Part shown: in pieces, positions 17,512 through 26,800 of the stretch
Position numbering within the stretch: the first letter of the stretch is position 1
Layout of the letters: each line of letters opens with the position of its first letter
DNA from: Pseudoalteromonas sp. Scap06
GTDB taxonomy: Bacteria > Pseudomonadota > Gammaproteobacteria > Enterobacterales > Alteromonadaceae
Reading direction: 5' to 3'
Length of the DNA: 64,000 bases
Assembly (NCBI RefSeq): GCF_013394165.1
Contig: NZ_CP041331.1
Span: forward strand, 682,001 to 746,000
Made by a program: the position numbers and the translations under genes
Notes under the pieces: model-generated
Database searches by the model: none
The model's input: the letters and a program-made list of their open reading frames with translations, nothing else
What the model was told of the DNA's origin: nothing

Positions 17512-17549
17512 CGCATAACAAATTTGTTATATAATAAATTTGTTATGCG
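17512..17549. promoter_or_regulatory. Palindromic ars operator
   Basis: CGCATAACAAATTTGTT and the reverse complement of the right arm, CGCATAACAAATTTATT, differ at one base and face each other, giving a 38-base imperfect palindrome. Each arm also contains the smaller palindrome ATAACAAATTTGTTAT or its variant. It ends 7 bases before the chosen start codon of the ArsC-ArsR gene. It is the expected binding site for the ArsR domain, with room for two dimers. Confidence 0.85.
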
Positions 17550-17701
17550 GAAGGTGCAATAGTAATCGTTGAAAAAGAAATAAATAGGAATATTGTTTGA
17601 ACGATACTGTCAGTCTTTACTCAATCATTTATTTTCATCACAGTTTAATGAACGCCTTTTTAGAGTTAGTTTTCCATTATTAAATTGATGCTTAGAAACT
17701 C

Positions 17702-17778
17702 TGTTGGGTGGCGTCTTCGGCTTAACCAACCTACCTTTTGACGTAGGTCGAATAAGTGGCGAAGCCATGCGTTCCACA
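17702..17778. repeat. REP/BIME-like inverted repeat pair
   Basis: TGTTGGGTGGCGTCTTCGG and following bases up to ACCAACCTAC, then 7 bases on, GTAGGTCGAATAAGTGGCG to GTTCCACA. Each unit can fold, and the two are roughly reverse complements. The pattern is that of REP elements with a GCGAAGC core. A related single unit is at 61428-61453. Confidence 0.65.
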
Positions 17779-17849
17779 ATCACCTTGGCAATGAGAGTCC
17801 GCGAAAAATACTAGAATACGAAACACCTGCGGAACGATTTAAGCTGTAT

Positions 17850-17886
17850 GTTGCATAGAATGGTTGAACTCACAGCGCTAAGCGGA
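17850..17886 (+). repeat. 37-base dispersed repeat, copy 1
   Basis: Matches 63683-63719 at about 29 of 37 positions with no gaps, sharing GTTGCAT, GTTGAACTCACAGC and AGCGGA. Its function is unknown. Both copies lie in gene-free spacers. Confidence 0.5.
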
Positions 17887-17997
17887 ACTTCAATCAAAAC
17901 ATAAGAATTATTAAACCTAAATATTTTATTGTAAAAATTCAGTAAAATTTTTTATTCATATTATACTTTTTTATTATTGCTGTAATTTTGGATAACT

Positions 17998-19623
17998 ATG
18001 TTAAACAATTATTCTGTGCGTACCCGTTTAGCCGTGCTTGCATTGCTGCCAATTATGATTTTTTTAATTACATCGTTTTTTTCAATAAACACAATGGGAA
18101 GGTTAGTAGCAGGGATTGATAGTTTATACGACGACCGTGTCGTACCACTTAAGCAAATTAAGCATGTGTCAGATAATTACGCCGTAAATATTGTTGATTT
18201 ACTTCACAAGTATCGTGCTGACTCTATTACCAAGTCAGAACTCTTAGCAAATATTAATGATGCTAGAAATACGGCTGATAATGAATGGAAAGCTTACTTG
18301 AGCACAAAGCTAACAGTTGAAGAAAAGCGCTTGGTAGATAACGTTGAAAAGAAACTAAAGCCTGTGCTTATGCATTTGAATAATTTAATTGTAAGCATTA
18401 ATAATGGTGAGTTTTTATCACTACCACAAAATAAATTTGTTTATGAGCTTTACGAACTCTTTGATCCGCTTAGTGCCAGTTACCAGGCTTTAATTGATTT
18501 ACAACTTAAAGAAGCGAGTGACTTTAGAGTCAAAGCTGATGAAAATTATAAATTAATAAAGTTAATAATGAGTGCCACGATCGCAATATTGATTTTACTA
18601 TTACTGATTGTTGCCTACTTTATTTACTGCTCGATACAAAATCCATTAATGTCATTACGCGATACCATAACGAATATTGCAACCAATGCCGATTTAACAG
18701 CTCGTGCTAAGGTTCAGGGTAAAGACGAAATTGCAGATACCGCATCTAACTTTAATGATATGTTACTTCGGATCCAAGATTTAGTAAAAGATATGGCAGG
18801 AGCAACACTAACACTTGCTTCAGCAGCTGAAGAAATGAACTCAATTAGTATTCAAGTAGCCAGTACAGCAACCCAGCAAGAGCAACAATCAGCTATGATT
18901 GCAACTGCAATTACCCAAATGAGTAGTGCAATAGAGCAAGTTGCTCAAAACGCTCAAGTAACCTCTGACAAAGCAACAAATGCCGACATAAAGGCAGGTC
19001 AAGGACAACAAGCTGTTGCTGATAATATCGAGTCAATAAATACGCTTTCAACTTTGGTTAATACAAATACGCAGCTTATTGCAGACCTAAATACTCAAAC
19101 CAATGATATAAACCAAGTTGTGATGATGATTCAAGGTGTGGCTGAGCAAACAAACTTGTTAGCTTTAAATGCAGCCATTGAAGCAGCAAGAGCTGGAGAC
19201 TCTGGTCGTGGATTTGCCGTTGTAGCCGATGAAGTAAGGCAACTTGCCCACAACACTCAAAAAGCAACCGCTAGCATTAATGAAATGATCACAAAACTAC
19301 AAGGTATGGCTCAGCAAGCAGTTAGTGCTATGAGTAACGCTGAAAGCAGTGCTAAAGAAAGTGTTGACCACGCTAATTTTTCTTCACAGGTGCTCAGCGA
19401 AATTAACCAAGAAGTCACCGAAATTGCAGATATGAATACTCAAATATCAACCGCAACTCAGGAGCAAAAAATGGTCGCAAATGAGCTAAGCAGCAATATT
19501 AATGAATTTAGTTCTAGTATTACTTCGGTTAGCGAAAGCTCACAACAAAATGCTCAAGCATCGCAAGAACTCGCACAGCTTGCGGCAATGCTACAAGGAC
19601 AAGTTAATGTATTTAAAGTTTAG
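17998..19623 (+). CDS. Methyl-accepting chemotaxis protein, four-helix-bundle sensor
   Basis: A 541-residue class I chemoreceptor. TM1 is about residues 12-32, a helical periplasmic sensor about 33-185 (4HB type, with [20 protein letters not shown]), TM2 about 190-212, HAMP about 213-266 and a coiled-coil signalling domain to the end. The hairpin tip that contacts CheA and CheW is [18 protein letters not shown]. There is no C-terminal CheR-docking pentapeptide. The ligand is unknown. It is transcribed alone and closed by a strong hairpin. Confidence 0.93.
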   Translation: MLNNYSVRTRLAVLALLPIMIFLITSFFSINTMGRLVAGIDSLYDDRVVPLKQIKHVSDNYAVNIVDLLHKYRADSITKSELLANINDARNTADNEWKAYLSTKLTVEEKRLVDNVEKKLKPVLMHLNNLIVSINNGEFLSLPQNKFVYELYELFDPLSASYQALIDLQLKEASDFRVKADENYKLIKLIMSATIAILILLLLIVAYFIYCSIQNPLMSLRDTITNIATNADLTARAKVQGKDEIADTASNFNDMLLRIQDLVKDMAGATLTLASAAEEMNSISIQVASTATQQEQQSAMIATAITQMSSAIEQVAQNAQVTSDKATNADIKAGQGQQAVADNIESINTLSTLVNTNTQLIADLNTQTNDINQVVMMIQGVAEQTNLLALNAAIEAARAGDSGRGFAVVADEVRQLAHNTQKATASINEMITKLQGMAQQAVSAMSNAESSAKESVDHANFSSQVLSEINQEVTEIADMNTQISTATQEQKMVANELSSNINEFSSSITSVSESSQQNAQASQELAQLAAMLQGQVNVFKV

Positions 19624-19673
19624 GTGCTTTAATTTTGAGGCATATTAGCGCTTATACTTTAAATAAAAACCTT

Positions 19674-19709
19674 ATATGCCATCATTTAAATGATTAAATG
19701 ATGGCATAT
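19674..19709 (+). terminator. Terminator hairpin after the chemoreceptor
   Basis: A perfect 16-base stem, ATATGCCATCATTTAA and its complement, around ATGA. It lies between two convergent genes and probably serves both directions. Confidence 0.75.
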
Positions 19710-19717
19710 TGGTTATT

Positions 19718-20029
19718 TTAAGCGCGAGTTTGATTAGATAATATACTTATCCAATCATGGGGGTTTGAGAGTATAAACTGATACGAACTGCCATCTTGCG
19801 TGAAAACCTCTATCGCATCAGCTGTTATTGGCACAAGGCCTGCGCCCTTGCCTTTACATTCAACCACTTTTAAAATTGTATCGCGGGCAATTGTGTATTG
19901 TTCTAACCCCAATTTTTCATTAAAAGGTTCAAAATTTAAGTCGGTTTGCGTGATCCAAAACTTTCCGTCCGCTTTCATAACTCCATTTTGAATGGTTGCC
20001 ATTGTTGATTTAACGATTGTTCCTTGCAT
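19718..20029 (-). CDS. Hypothetical protein, PH/GRAM-like small domain
   Basis: A 103-residue protein without signal peptide or membrane segment. The pattern of short strands (GKFWITQTDLNFEPF, YTIARDTILKVVECKG, AIEVFTQDGSSYQFIL) and a final helix (PHDWISILSNQ) resembles bacterial PH/GRAM-like domains, which is a fold guess only. AAGGGA is 7 bases before the ATG. It diverges from the manganese-riboswitch gene across about 365 bases. No function is assigned. Confidence 0.7.
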   Translation of the reverse strand: MQGTIVKSTMATIQNGVMKADGKFWITQTDLNFEPFNEKLGLEQYTIARDTILKVVECKGKGAGLVPITADAIEVFTQDGSSYQFILSNPHDWISILSNQTRA

Positions 20030-20204
20030 ATTTTAATCCCTTCACACATGTCTATAATTTCAAATTGCTCAACTTCCATCTGTTTATTATTACAGCTGAC
20101 TTGATAGCTCAAAGCAAGTTTATTTGTGCACTAACACCACAAAGAGACCTATTAAATTTAAAAGTTACCCGCATATATTTACCTGCTTTAAACTTTGTGG
20201 AATA
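20030..20204. other. Spacer with divergent promoters upstream of the riboswitch
   Basis: AT-rich DNA between the hypothetical gene and the riboswitch leader. The riboswitch promoter is expected near 20170-20205, where TGTGGAATAAT may be an extended -10. No gene is seen. Confidence 0.35.
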
Positions 20205-20380
20205 ATCGCCCTCCTCTTAGGGGAGTAGCCCGCTCAGTAATGAGTAAACTTATCAACATAATTGCACCTTAAGTGCATGGTAAGTTTGTAATGTTGTAGC
20301 AAGCGTTATCGGCGAGACCTAGGTAGACACTATCCTCATGGCGGGAGATAGCTGTTTGCCTTGGTTTAATATTCCCGCCT
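20205..20380 (+). ncRNA. yybP-ykoY manganese riboswitch
   Basis: The leader contains the conserved blocks of this class: TCTTAGGGGAGTAGCC (20215-20230) and ATCGGCGAGACCTAGG (20309-20324), with ATCAACAT between and a variable hairpin GCACCTTAAGTGC. Mn2+ binding joins the two sides of the four-way junction. A second stem, GGCGGGA (20340-20346) with TCCCGCC (20373-20379), lies immediately before the start region and is the likely expression platform. It is upstream of a UPF0016 exporter, a known target of this riboswitch class. Confidence 0.9.
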
Positions 20381-20393
20381 GAAGATTATATTA

Positions 20394-20954
20394 ATGGATA
20401 TTTTTTTAACCTCTACCGTCACTGTTGCCCTTGCCGAAATAGGCGATAAAACTCAACTTCTATCGCTATTACTTGCGGCACGTTTTCATAATAAAATAGC
20501 GCTTATTTTAGGTATTCTTGCCGCTACTATAATCAATCATGGTTTATCTGCCTGGTTTGGTGATTGGTTAAGTGGTAATTTTGCTGTTGAATACTTACCT
20601 TGGGTAGTCAATATAAGCTTTATTGTTGTTGGCTTATGGCTGCTTATTCCCGATAAAGACGAAGACGTTAGCCACAAGTACGATCGTTATGGGGCATTTT
20701 TAGTGGCCTTAATCTTATTTTTTATTGCTGAAATTGGCGACAAAACTCAAATAGCGACTGTATTATTGGGTGCACAATATCAATCCGTTTTGTGGGTAAC
20801 AATTGGTACAACTCTTGGTATGCTGATCGCAAATATACCCGTTATTTATGCCGGTAAGACGTTACTAAAAAGAATTCCATTAAACACAGTAAGAGCTATT
20901 GCCGCCACTGTATTTGTATTACTAGGTGTTTATGGCTTAATAACCATGGTGTGA
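20394..20954 (+). CDS. UPF0016/GDT1 (TMEM165) family manganese exporter
   Basis: A 186-residue membrane protein with six helices built from an inverted duplication. Both signature motifs are present: ALAEIGDKTQLLSLLLAA near residue 12 and FIAEIGDKTQIATVLLGA near residue 114. Bacterial members such as MneA of Vibrio export Mn2+. The riboswitch in its leader makes manganese the strongest candidate. The ATG follows the riboswitch expression-platform hairpin by 14 bases. It has no operon partners. Confidence 0.92.
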   Translation: MDIFLTSTVTVALAEIGDKTQLLSLLLAARFHNKIALILGILAATIINHGLSAWFGDWLSGNFAVEYLPWVVNISFIVVGLWLLIPDKDEDVSHKYDRYGAFLVALILFFIAEIGDKTQIATVLLGAQYQSVLWVTIGTTLGMLIANIPVIYAGKTLLKRIPLNTVRAIAATVFVLLGVYGLITMV

Positions 20955-20975
20955 TTAAGTAACCTACAACAAAAA

Positions 20976-21002
20976 ACCGCTTACCTAAAGTAGGTAGGCG
21001 GT
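20976..21002 (-). terminator. Terminator for the DUF6436/chemoreceptor transcript
   Basis: ACCGC(T)TACCT pairs with AGGTAGGCGGT across AAAGT. On the minus strand the stem is followed by TTTTTT, so it ends transcripts from the 21048-23022 genes. It may also serve the exporter gene on the other strand. Confidence 0.8.
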
Positions 21003-21047
21003 TCAAGGAAGTATAAGCAGTTATCGTAGAATAAAAACGAGCTTCTT

Positions 21048-21572
21048 TTATGCTCGGTTAATGCAATAGCACCCTTTTGTGTTGGCAATTAACAAAGATG
21101 AGTTAAAACCAGCCTGTAAATTGCTTATCACGGTCTCTACAAACCCGCTACCTTGTGAACAAGCCAACCCTTCTGATAAAGGTCCTGCATAAACAAACTC
21201 ACCATTTTTATCAATTAACACTGCGGCTGGCGTTGCCGGAACCACTGACTTTAGTTGGCTATTGAGTTTAAATGTTTGAACCTCAACGCCCTGATTTTTC
21301 GCAAAGCGCTGTAAGGCTGATAAGTGCGGTTTAGCTTGTATGGTACAGCCACAATTATCTTCAGTGATAATAAGTAGTTGCGCACTATCTTTGTTTTGCC
21401 AAACAACGTGTTCTTTAAATTGCGAAAACCAGTTACGGCGCTCAAGCATTTTATTCTCATCAAAAGGCTTTAATTGACCAAGTTGAAAATACACTAAGCC
21501 CGACACAACAACCACAAACCACACACCAATCAATGTAAAAGTAAAATAGCGCTTATTAGTTAAATTTTGCAA
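21048..21572 (-). CDS. DUF6436-like membrane-anchored thioredoxin-fold protein
   Basis: 174 residues with one N-terminal membrane helix (about 10-30) and a periplasmic domain resembling thioredoxin-fold DUF6436 proteins. Visible features are [19 protein letters not shown], where the Cys pair CGC replaces the usual CxxC, and [20 protein letters not shown], like the cis-Pro and following strand of thioredoxins. The C-terminus has KGCYC. It overlaps the chemoreceptor gene by 17 bases and must be co-transcribed. Its substrate is unknown. Confidence 0.75.
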   Translation of the reverse strand: MQNLTNKRYFTFTLIGVWFVVVVSGLVYFQLGQLKPFDENKMLERRNWFSQFKEHVVWQNKDSAQLLIITEDNCGCTIQAKPHLSALQRFAKNQGVEVQTFKLNSQLKSVVPATPAAVLIDKNGEFVYAGPLSEGLACSQGSGFVETVISNLQAGFNSSLLIANTKGCYCINRA

Positions 21573-23022
21573 TACTTTGCTCTAATACATCGATACTGAC
21601 ATCAATCATTTGTACCTTAGCGGTAAGTTGATCAACAATTTTTCCGTCTTCATATTGGCGTTGACGCATTTGATCTGTGCTTGTTGCAATCTGCTCAGTA
21701 TTGCCAGCCTGTTCAGCAACTACTTGCGCAACTGAGTCAGAACTTGTGGATACGGCCTGTATTTGCTCGCTCATGGAAGAGATATTCTCTTTCATGGTGG
21801 CACTAATTTTCGTAAGATCTACAACAAACTCAACACACTGATTCATGGATTGTGTTGAAGTACGGCTGTTATCCACTAAATCTGTTAATGTAGATGCTAT
21901 TTTAGCTGTTGTTTTCTGGCTGTTATTCGCTAAAGAACGAACCTCATCTGCAACTACAGCAAAACCACGACCATGCTCACCGGCTCTAGCAGCTTCAATT
22001 GCAGCATTTAACGCTAGCAAATTAGTTTGATCAGCTATACCTGATATCTCATTCAATAAGCTTGTAATTACATCTCCAGCAGCCACTAAATGACTTAATT
22101 GCTCTTCGGTATTAGTTAATAACGTGAGCAACTCTTTACTCTTACTGTCTGTTTGTAACACTTCTTGTAAAGCAACATGGGCAGAGTCGGTAATGTTGCT
22201 CACTTGCTGCTTTAAAATATTGCTTTCTTGCTCAACCAGTTTAAAACCATGAGCAACTTGTGAACCTGAATTAGCTATATCATCAGTTTGTGTATTTCGG
22301 TGCTTAGCACTGTCTGCCAGCTCATCATGGACATTTATTAACTCTTGGGAGTTATTTTTTAATGAATCAGATTGCGTTTGCACCTGCTTAATAACATCCG
22401 ACAAGTATTCTAGTAGCGTGTTAAAACCTACCACTGCACTGCTATCTGTATCATCTGCTCGCATTGAAAGTTTTATTTGATTTGGGTCTTGCATTATTTG
22501 CTCTGTGGTATGACTTAACGACAAACCAGCTTGGCGTTCACGCTTTAATGTCACTGCAATAAAGCCAGCAACAAGCGCTTCAACTATGGCATAGGCAGCG
22601 TGAATAAGCACAGTTGAAAAAGCTAAACGATCAGGGTCGAAAACATAAAACCCAGTATTTTGCGTTTGTAAATAGTAAAAAGATAAATGATGAATAGCAA
22701 CAAACACAATAGCCGTAATAAACACTCGCCATTCAACAAACATTATCAGCATGGCTAGGAAAATAAATATTTCGAAATGGACCTCAATAAGCCCATACGC
22801 TTGCTGAATATGCAAAAATGAAAACATCATGATTGCAGCAGCAACAACATGAGGTGTAACTTTACTTTCGGGTTGGGTTTTTAATAACCAAATAGGAAGC
22901 AAGCACAAGGGCAAGCCGACCAGAAACGCCTCTGTTAGTGTATCGAAATAAAGGCCGATACCAACAGATTCGACAAACAAAAAACAGAATATGATTGTAA
23001 ACAATCGACTCACACTAGACAT
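21556..23022 (-). CDS. Chemoreceptor with a multi-pass membrane sensor region
   Basis: A 488-residue methyl-accepting protein without a periplasmic domain. Residues 1-170 form about six membrane helices with a histidine-rich pattern: [18 protein letters not shown] and [20 protein letters not shown]. The rest is a coiled-coil signalling domain with tip [18 protein letters not shown]. Such membrane-embedded sensors with conserved His occur in other marine chemoreceptors, and the signal is unknown. It overlaps the next gene by 17 bases. A HAMP domain is not obvious, though residues about 180-230 could be a degenerate one. Confidence 0.88.
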   Translation of the reverse strand: MSSVSRLFTIIFCFLFVESVGIGLYFDTLTEAFLVGLPLCLLPIWLLKTQPESKVTPHVVAAAIMMFSFLHIQQAYGLIEVHFEIFIFLAMLIMFVEWRVFITAIVFVAIHHLSFYYLQTQNTGFYVFDPDRLAFSTVLIHAAYAIVEALVAGFIAVTLKRERQAGLSLSHTTEQIMQDPNQIKLSMRADDTDSSAVVGFNTLLEYLSDVIKQVQTQSDSLKNNSQELINVHDELADSAKHRNTQTDDIANSGSQVAHGFKLVEQESNILKQQVSNITDSAHVALQEVLQTDSKSKELLTLLTNTEEQLSHLVAAGDVITSLLNEISGIADQTNLLALNAAIEAARAGEHGRGFAVVADEVRSLANNSQKTTAKIASTLTDLVDNSRTSTQSMNQCVEFVVDLTKISATMKENISSMSEQIQAVSTSSDSVAQVVAEQAGNTEQIATSTDQMRQRQYEDGKIVDQLTAKVQMIDVSIDVLEQSIAKFN

Positions 23023-23152
23023 AAAAACCTTAATTAATTTTGTAATAAATTAAACACGCTAGTTGTTAGTATAGCCCTTAACAACTGGCAATTTTTTATT
23101 TTAAATCAAGCCGAACATTATCAATTAGGTTGATTTAAAATTTTTTAGTGCG

Positions 23153-23707
23153 CTACTTAACAATTGATAGTATTTGTTTAAAAGTAGACGTCCCTGCTTT
23201 TTTTGTCCATTGGAATATTATTGTTTCAGCACATGATATTACTGCTCCTGCTTGACGAAGCTGCTCAACTGCAATGGCTTTGTGCTCTGCATTTCTTGAG
23301 GCTATTGCATCTGTAGCAACAGTCACTGCATAACCATGTTGTAGTAAATCTAAACAAGTTTGTAATACACAAACATGCGCCTCTGTACCAGTAACTACTA
23401 CATGAGGGCGCTGCAATAGCGAAATAGTATCTAAGAACCCCTCTTCGGCGCAGGCACTAAAGCTTATTTTTTCAATATACTGCGCGCTAGGTAAAGCTTG
23501 CTTTATTTTCTCATCACTTTCACCTAGCCCTTTTTTATAATGCTCTGTAATTATTGAAGGAATTTGATGAATAGCACTTGCATTTGCAAGTTGTAAAGCA
23601 CACTCTAGAGTCGTATTAAATGAAGCGATGGCCGGAGCCAGTTTGCTTTGCAAATCGATGACTAAAAGCACGCTGTGCTCTGAGTTAATATTTTCTCTAA
23701 AATTCAT
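23153..23707 (-). CDS. Isochorismatase family hydrolase
   Basis: A 184-residue cysteine hydrolase starting at MNFRENIN, where AAAGGA lies about 7 bases upstream; the frame runs 15 codons further without a better site. Typical features are LLVIDLQSKLAP with the catalytic Asp and VVTGTEAHVCVLQTCLDLLQ with the nucleophile Cys after the cis-peptide. It resembles YcaC-like hydrolases of unknown substrate. It is monocistronic. Confidence 0.87.
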   Translation of the reverse strand: MNFRENINSEHSVLLVIDLQSKLAPAIASFNTTLECALQLANASAIHQIPSIITEHYKKGLGESDEKIKQALPSAQYIEKISFSACAEEGFLDTISLLQRPHVVVTGTEAHVCVLQTCLDLLQHGYAVTVATDAIASRNAEHKAIAVEQLRQAGAVISCAETIIFQWTKKAGTSTFKQILSIVK

Positions 23708-23866
23708 ATGGAGTCCTTTGACTTTTGCTAAACTGACTTTTAACACCCACAAAAAAGCAACAATTAATTCACACCTATGGTGCTTTTTGTAATTTTTAAA
23801 TTAAACTCATGCTATATTACACCAATACTAAATACCAACCTTGTCGGCCAAAAAGGGTAAGTGCTT

Positions 23867-26800
23867 TTGAGTAAGTTTTTCTTCGTTGTTTACATATTTT
23901 TATTAGTTTGGATGCAACAGAGCTTTGCTTCACAAACTTACTCTGAACAACTACAACGTATTTCTATCAATGAACAACTTTCGCAAAGCTTTGTAGTAAA
24001 ATCTGTACAAGATGATATTGGTTATGTGTGGGTAGCCACTACACAAGGCCTGTTTCGGTTCGACGGTTACCAGGTTACCCTTTACGAAAGCCCTACAGGT
24101 TTAAAAAATAATTATATAGTTAATATCTACAAAGCTAATAACGGTAAATTATTAGTTAGCACACAGCTCGCTGGAAGTTATTTAATTGACCCAAACACAT
24201 TAAATGCTGAACAAATATATTCAGGTCATTTGAATCAAAATGAAGAAAAATACTCTCCGGTTGTTGCAGTTGCTGAGCAACTTACACATTTTTATTTTTC
24301 TATTGATGCGCACGTATATCGGTTTGATAAAAAAACAAAAAAGTTATCTCTTGTCATATCTTTGCCCAATGAAAATATGTTTATCCGTGCGTTGTCACTT
24401 TACCAAAACACCTTATATATTGGTTCCGATCAGGGCCTATACACTTATAACTCTGAAAGTAGCGAACGCCAACAAATAAAACTTAACGACACGAAAAAAG
24501 TTACTAATGATGGTAACAACGTAAAATTTCTATCTATAGACGAGAAACTTGGATTGTTCGTTGGTACGGTTGAAGGAATGTATCGGATTGCTTTTGATGA
24601 AAATAAACATATAGATCCTACAGCATTATCAACACTTATTAGTGATTATAATATTTGGGATTATGTAAACACACCCTATGGCGAATTTATTGCTACAGAA
24701 AGTGGTTTATTTGAGTTTGACAGAGCAACCTCAGAGCTCACTCATATTTTAAATTTTAAAGATAGTAGCTACAACATTACTGAAAACACAATCAACGATA
24801 TTATGTTTGATGAATCTGGTTTGTTGTGGCTTGGTTCAAGAACTCATGGTGTATTAACATGGGCCGCACAAACAAAGAAATTCAAAAAAATCACCCTACC
24901 TGAAAATAATATTGTAAATGTTATATATCAAGATACACCGCAACTGCTCTGGATAGGCACTGACGACGGGCTTGTTCGTTATAACTCAAAAACAAAAACG
25001 AGTGATTTATTTTTACAATCTAAAGATAAGAAAGCAGCTTATGGTTTATCTGCTATCGGAGATATTTACTCTGCCAAAAGTATAGGCAACAACTACCTTT
25101 GGTTAGTGACTTTTTTTGGGCTTGAGCTTTTTAACAAAGAAACAGGCGCATTTGAACAAAACAAATTTATTACCGAGCATAATCTAAACACTGACTATTT
25201 ATTTGGCCTTGCACAGGTAGCACCCAATACATTTGCTTATATTAATAATGATAACTTCTATATTTTTGACGGTTACTCTGGTGAAAATAGAGTTATAAAA
25301 GGTCTAAAAGAGCAAATATCTCCTTTACAGGCATACGCATTTCATACCCCTTCAAAAGCTTACCCCGATGAATTGCTATTAAGTACATCTGACTCGCTTT
25401 ATCGATATAATGAAGCAACGGGCACTTTAACTACTATTTTTAAATCTAAAACAGCAAAAAATAATCTTTTTCATACCGTAGAAAACTATTACTTAGATTC
25501 AAAACGTGAATTACTTTGGTTAGCAACCACACAAGAGGGCTTAATTGCCGTTAACACTAAAACTTACGAGCAAGTTCATACTTTTGATAAAAACAATTCA
25601 TTAAACACTAACTCTATTTTCGAACTTATTGCTGATGATAATGATTTTTTATGGGTTAGTTCCGATAATGGGCTATATCGACTTAATTTAAATACGTTAA
25701 ACATAACCACCTATACAATAAAAGACGGTTTAAGCAACAACCACTTTACTGCAATTGCTGCACTAAAATTACAAAATAATGAGCTCGTGTTCGGTAATCG
25801 TAGCGGTGTACTGCAGTTTGACCCTTATCAATTTAAAAGTGGCCAAAAAAACACCCAAAGTAAATTAGCGATCACAAATATTAATTTGTTTTCAGAGACG
25901 CTCAACTACTCGCCTGAAAAATACCGTAATGAACCGTTAAAACTAAATCATGATGATATGGGGTTGACGGTTAGATTTTCTAATTTTGATTATAACAATA
26001 TAGGTAAAACCTACTACAAAGTAGAGCTGAATGGTCCGTCATCTTTAAGTTATAACGACTTAAAATCTAATCAGGTGTTTTTTACTAAATTACAACCAGG
26101 TGATTATGAGCTATCAGTGTCCACACAACAACGAAATGGGGTTATTACCAGCGAGCCCGTAGTGCTTAAGTTTAGTGTTGCATATGCTCCTTGGCAGTCT
26201 CCTATTGCCTACGCATGCTATTTCCTCGCAGTGACCATAATTCTGTTTTTATTTTTTTGGCAATACCGTAGCCGTAAAATGGCGATTGAACGCGCCCACC
26301 GTGCAGCTATTCACTCTAAAGCTCAAACTGAATTAGCATTAAAGAGTAACAAGAGTGGCGTTTGGAACTACAGTTTTATAGACAATACTGTTAATACAGC
26401 CAGAGGAACTGAATTAGGTTACGAGAATATATCGAAACGTATTGATATAAGCAGACTTTTTAATATTATGCATCCTGATGAGCGCCGCAGAATACAAAGT
26501 AAGTGGGATGCATTTATAAAACAAACTCAACCACAAGACTGGCAAGCGACTTACCGATTACGGCACAAAGATGGTCATTGGTTATGGTTTCATGACCTTG
26601 GGCAAATTATTTATAATCAAGACAGCAAAAAGCCTGAATATGTATCTGGTATTTTTACTAATATTACCGAGCAGTTAGCAAACGAACAGCAAGCTAAAAT
26701 ACTTGGCGAAGCTTTTAGCCAGATCAATGACTTTTTACTTATTCTAGATGAAAACCTTGTACCTTTCTCAGCTAATAATAGCTTTATGGAGGTATTCTCT

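Larger units (their letters stand above)
17550..17997. other. Gene-free region between ars operon and chemoreceptor
   Basis: About 450 bases with no gene. It holds a pair of inverted REP-like units (17702-17778) and a 37-base dispersed repeat (17850-17886). The last 100 bases before the chemoreceptor are very AT-rich and probably hold its promoter. Confidence 0.6.

Noticed and set aside
20017..20205. 62-codon plus-strand open frame before the riboswitch
   Set aside because: No ribosome site, poor composition, and it overlaps the promoter region of the riboswitch.
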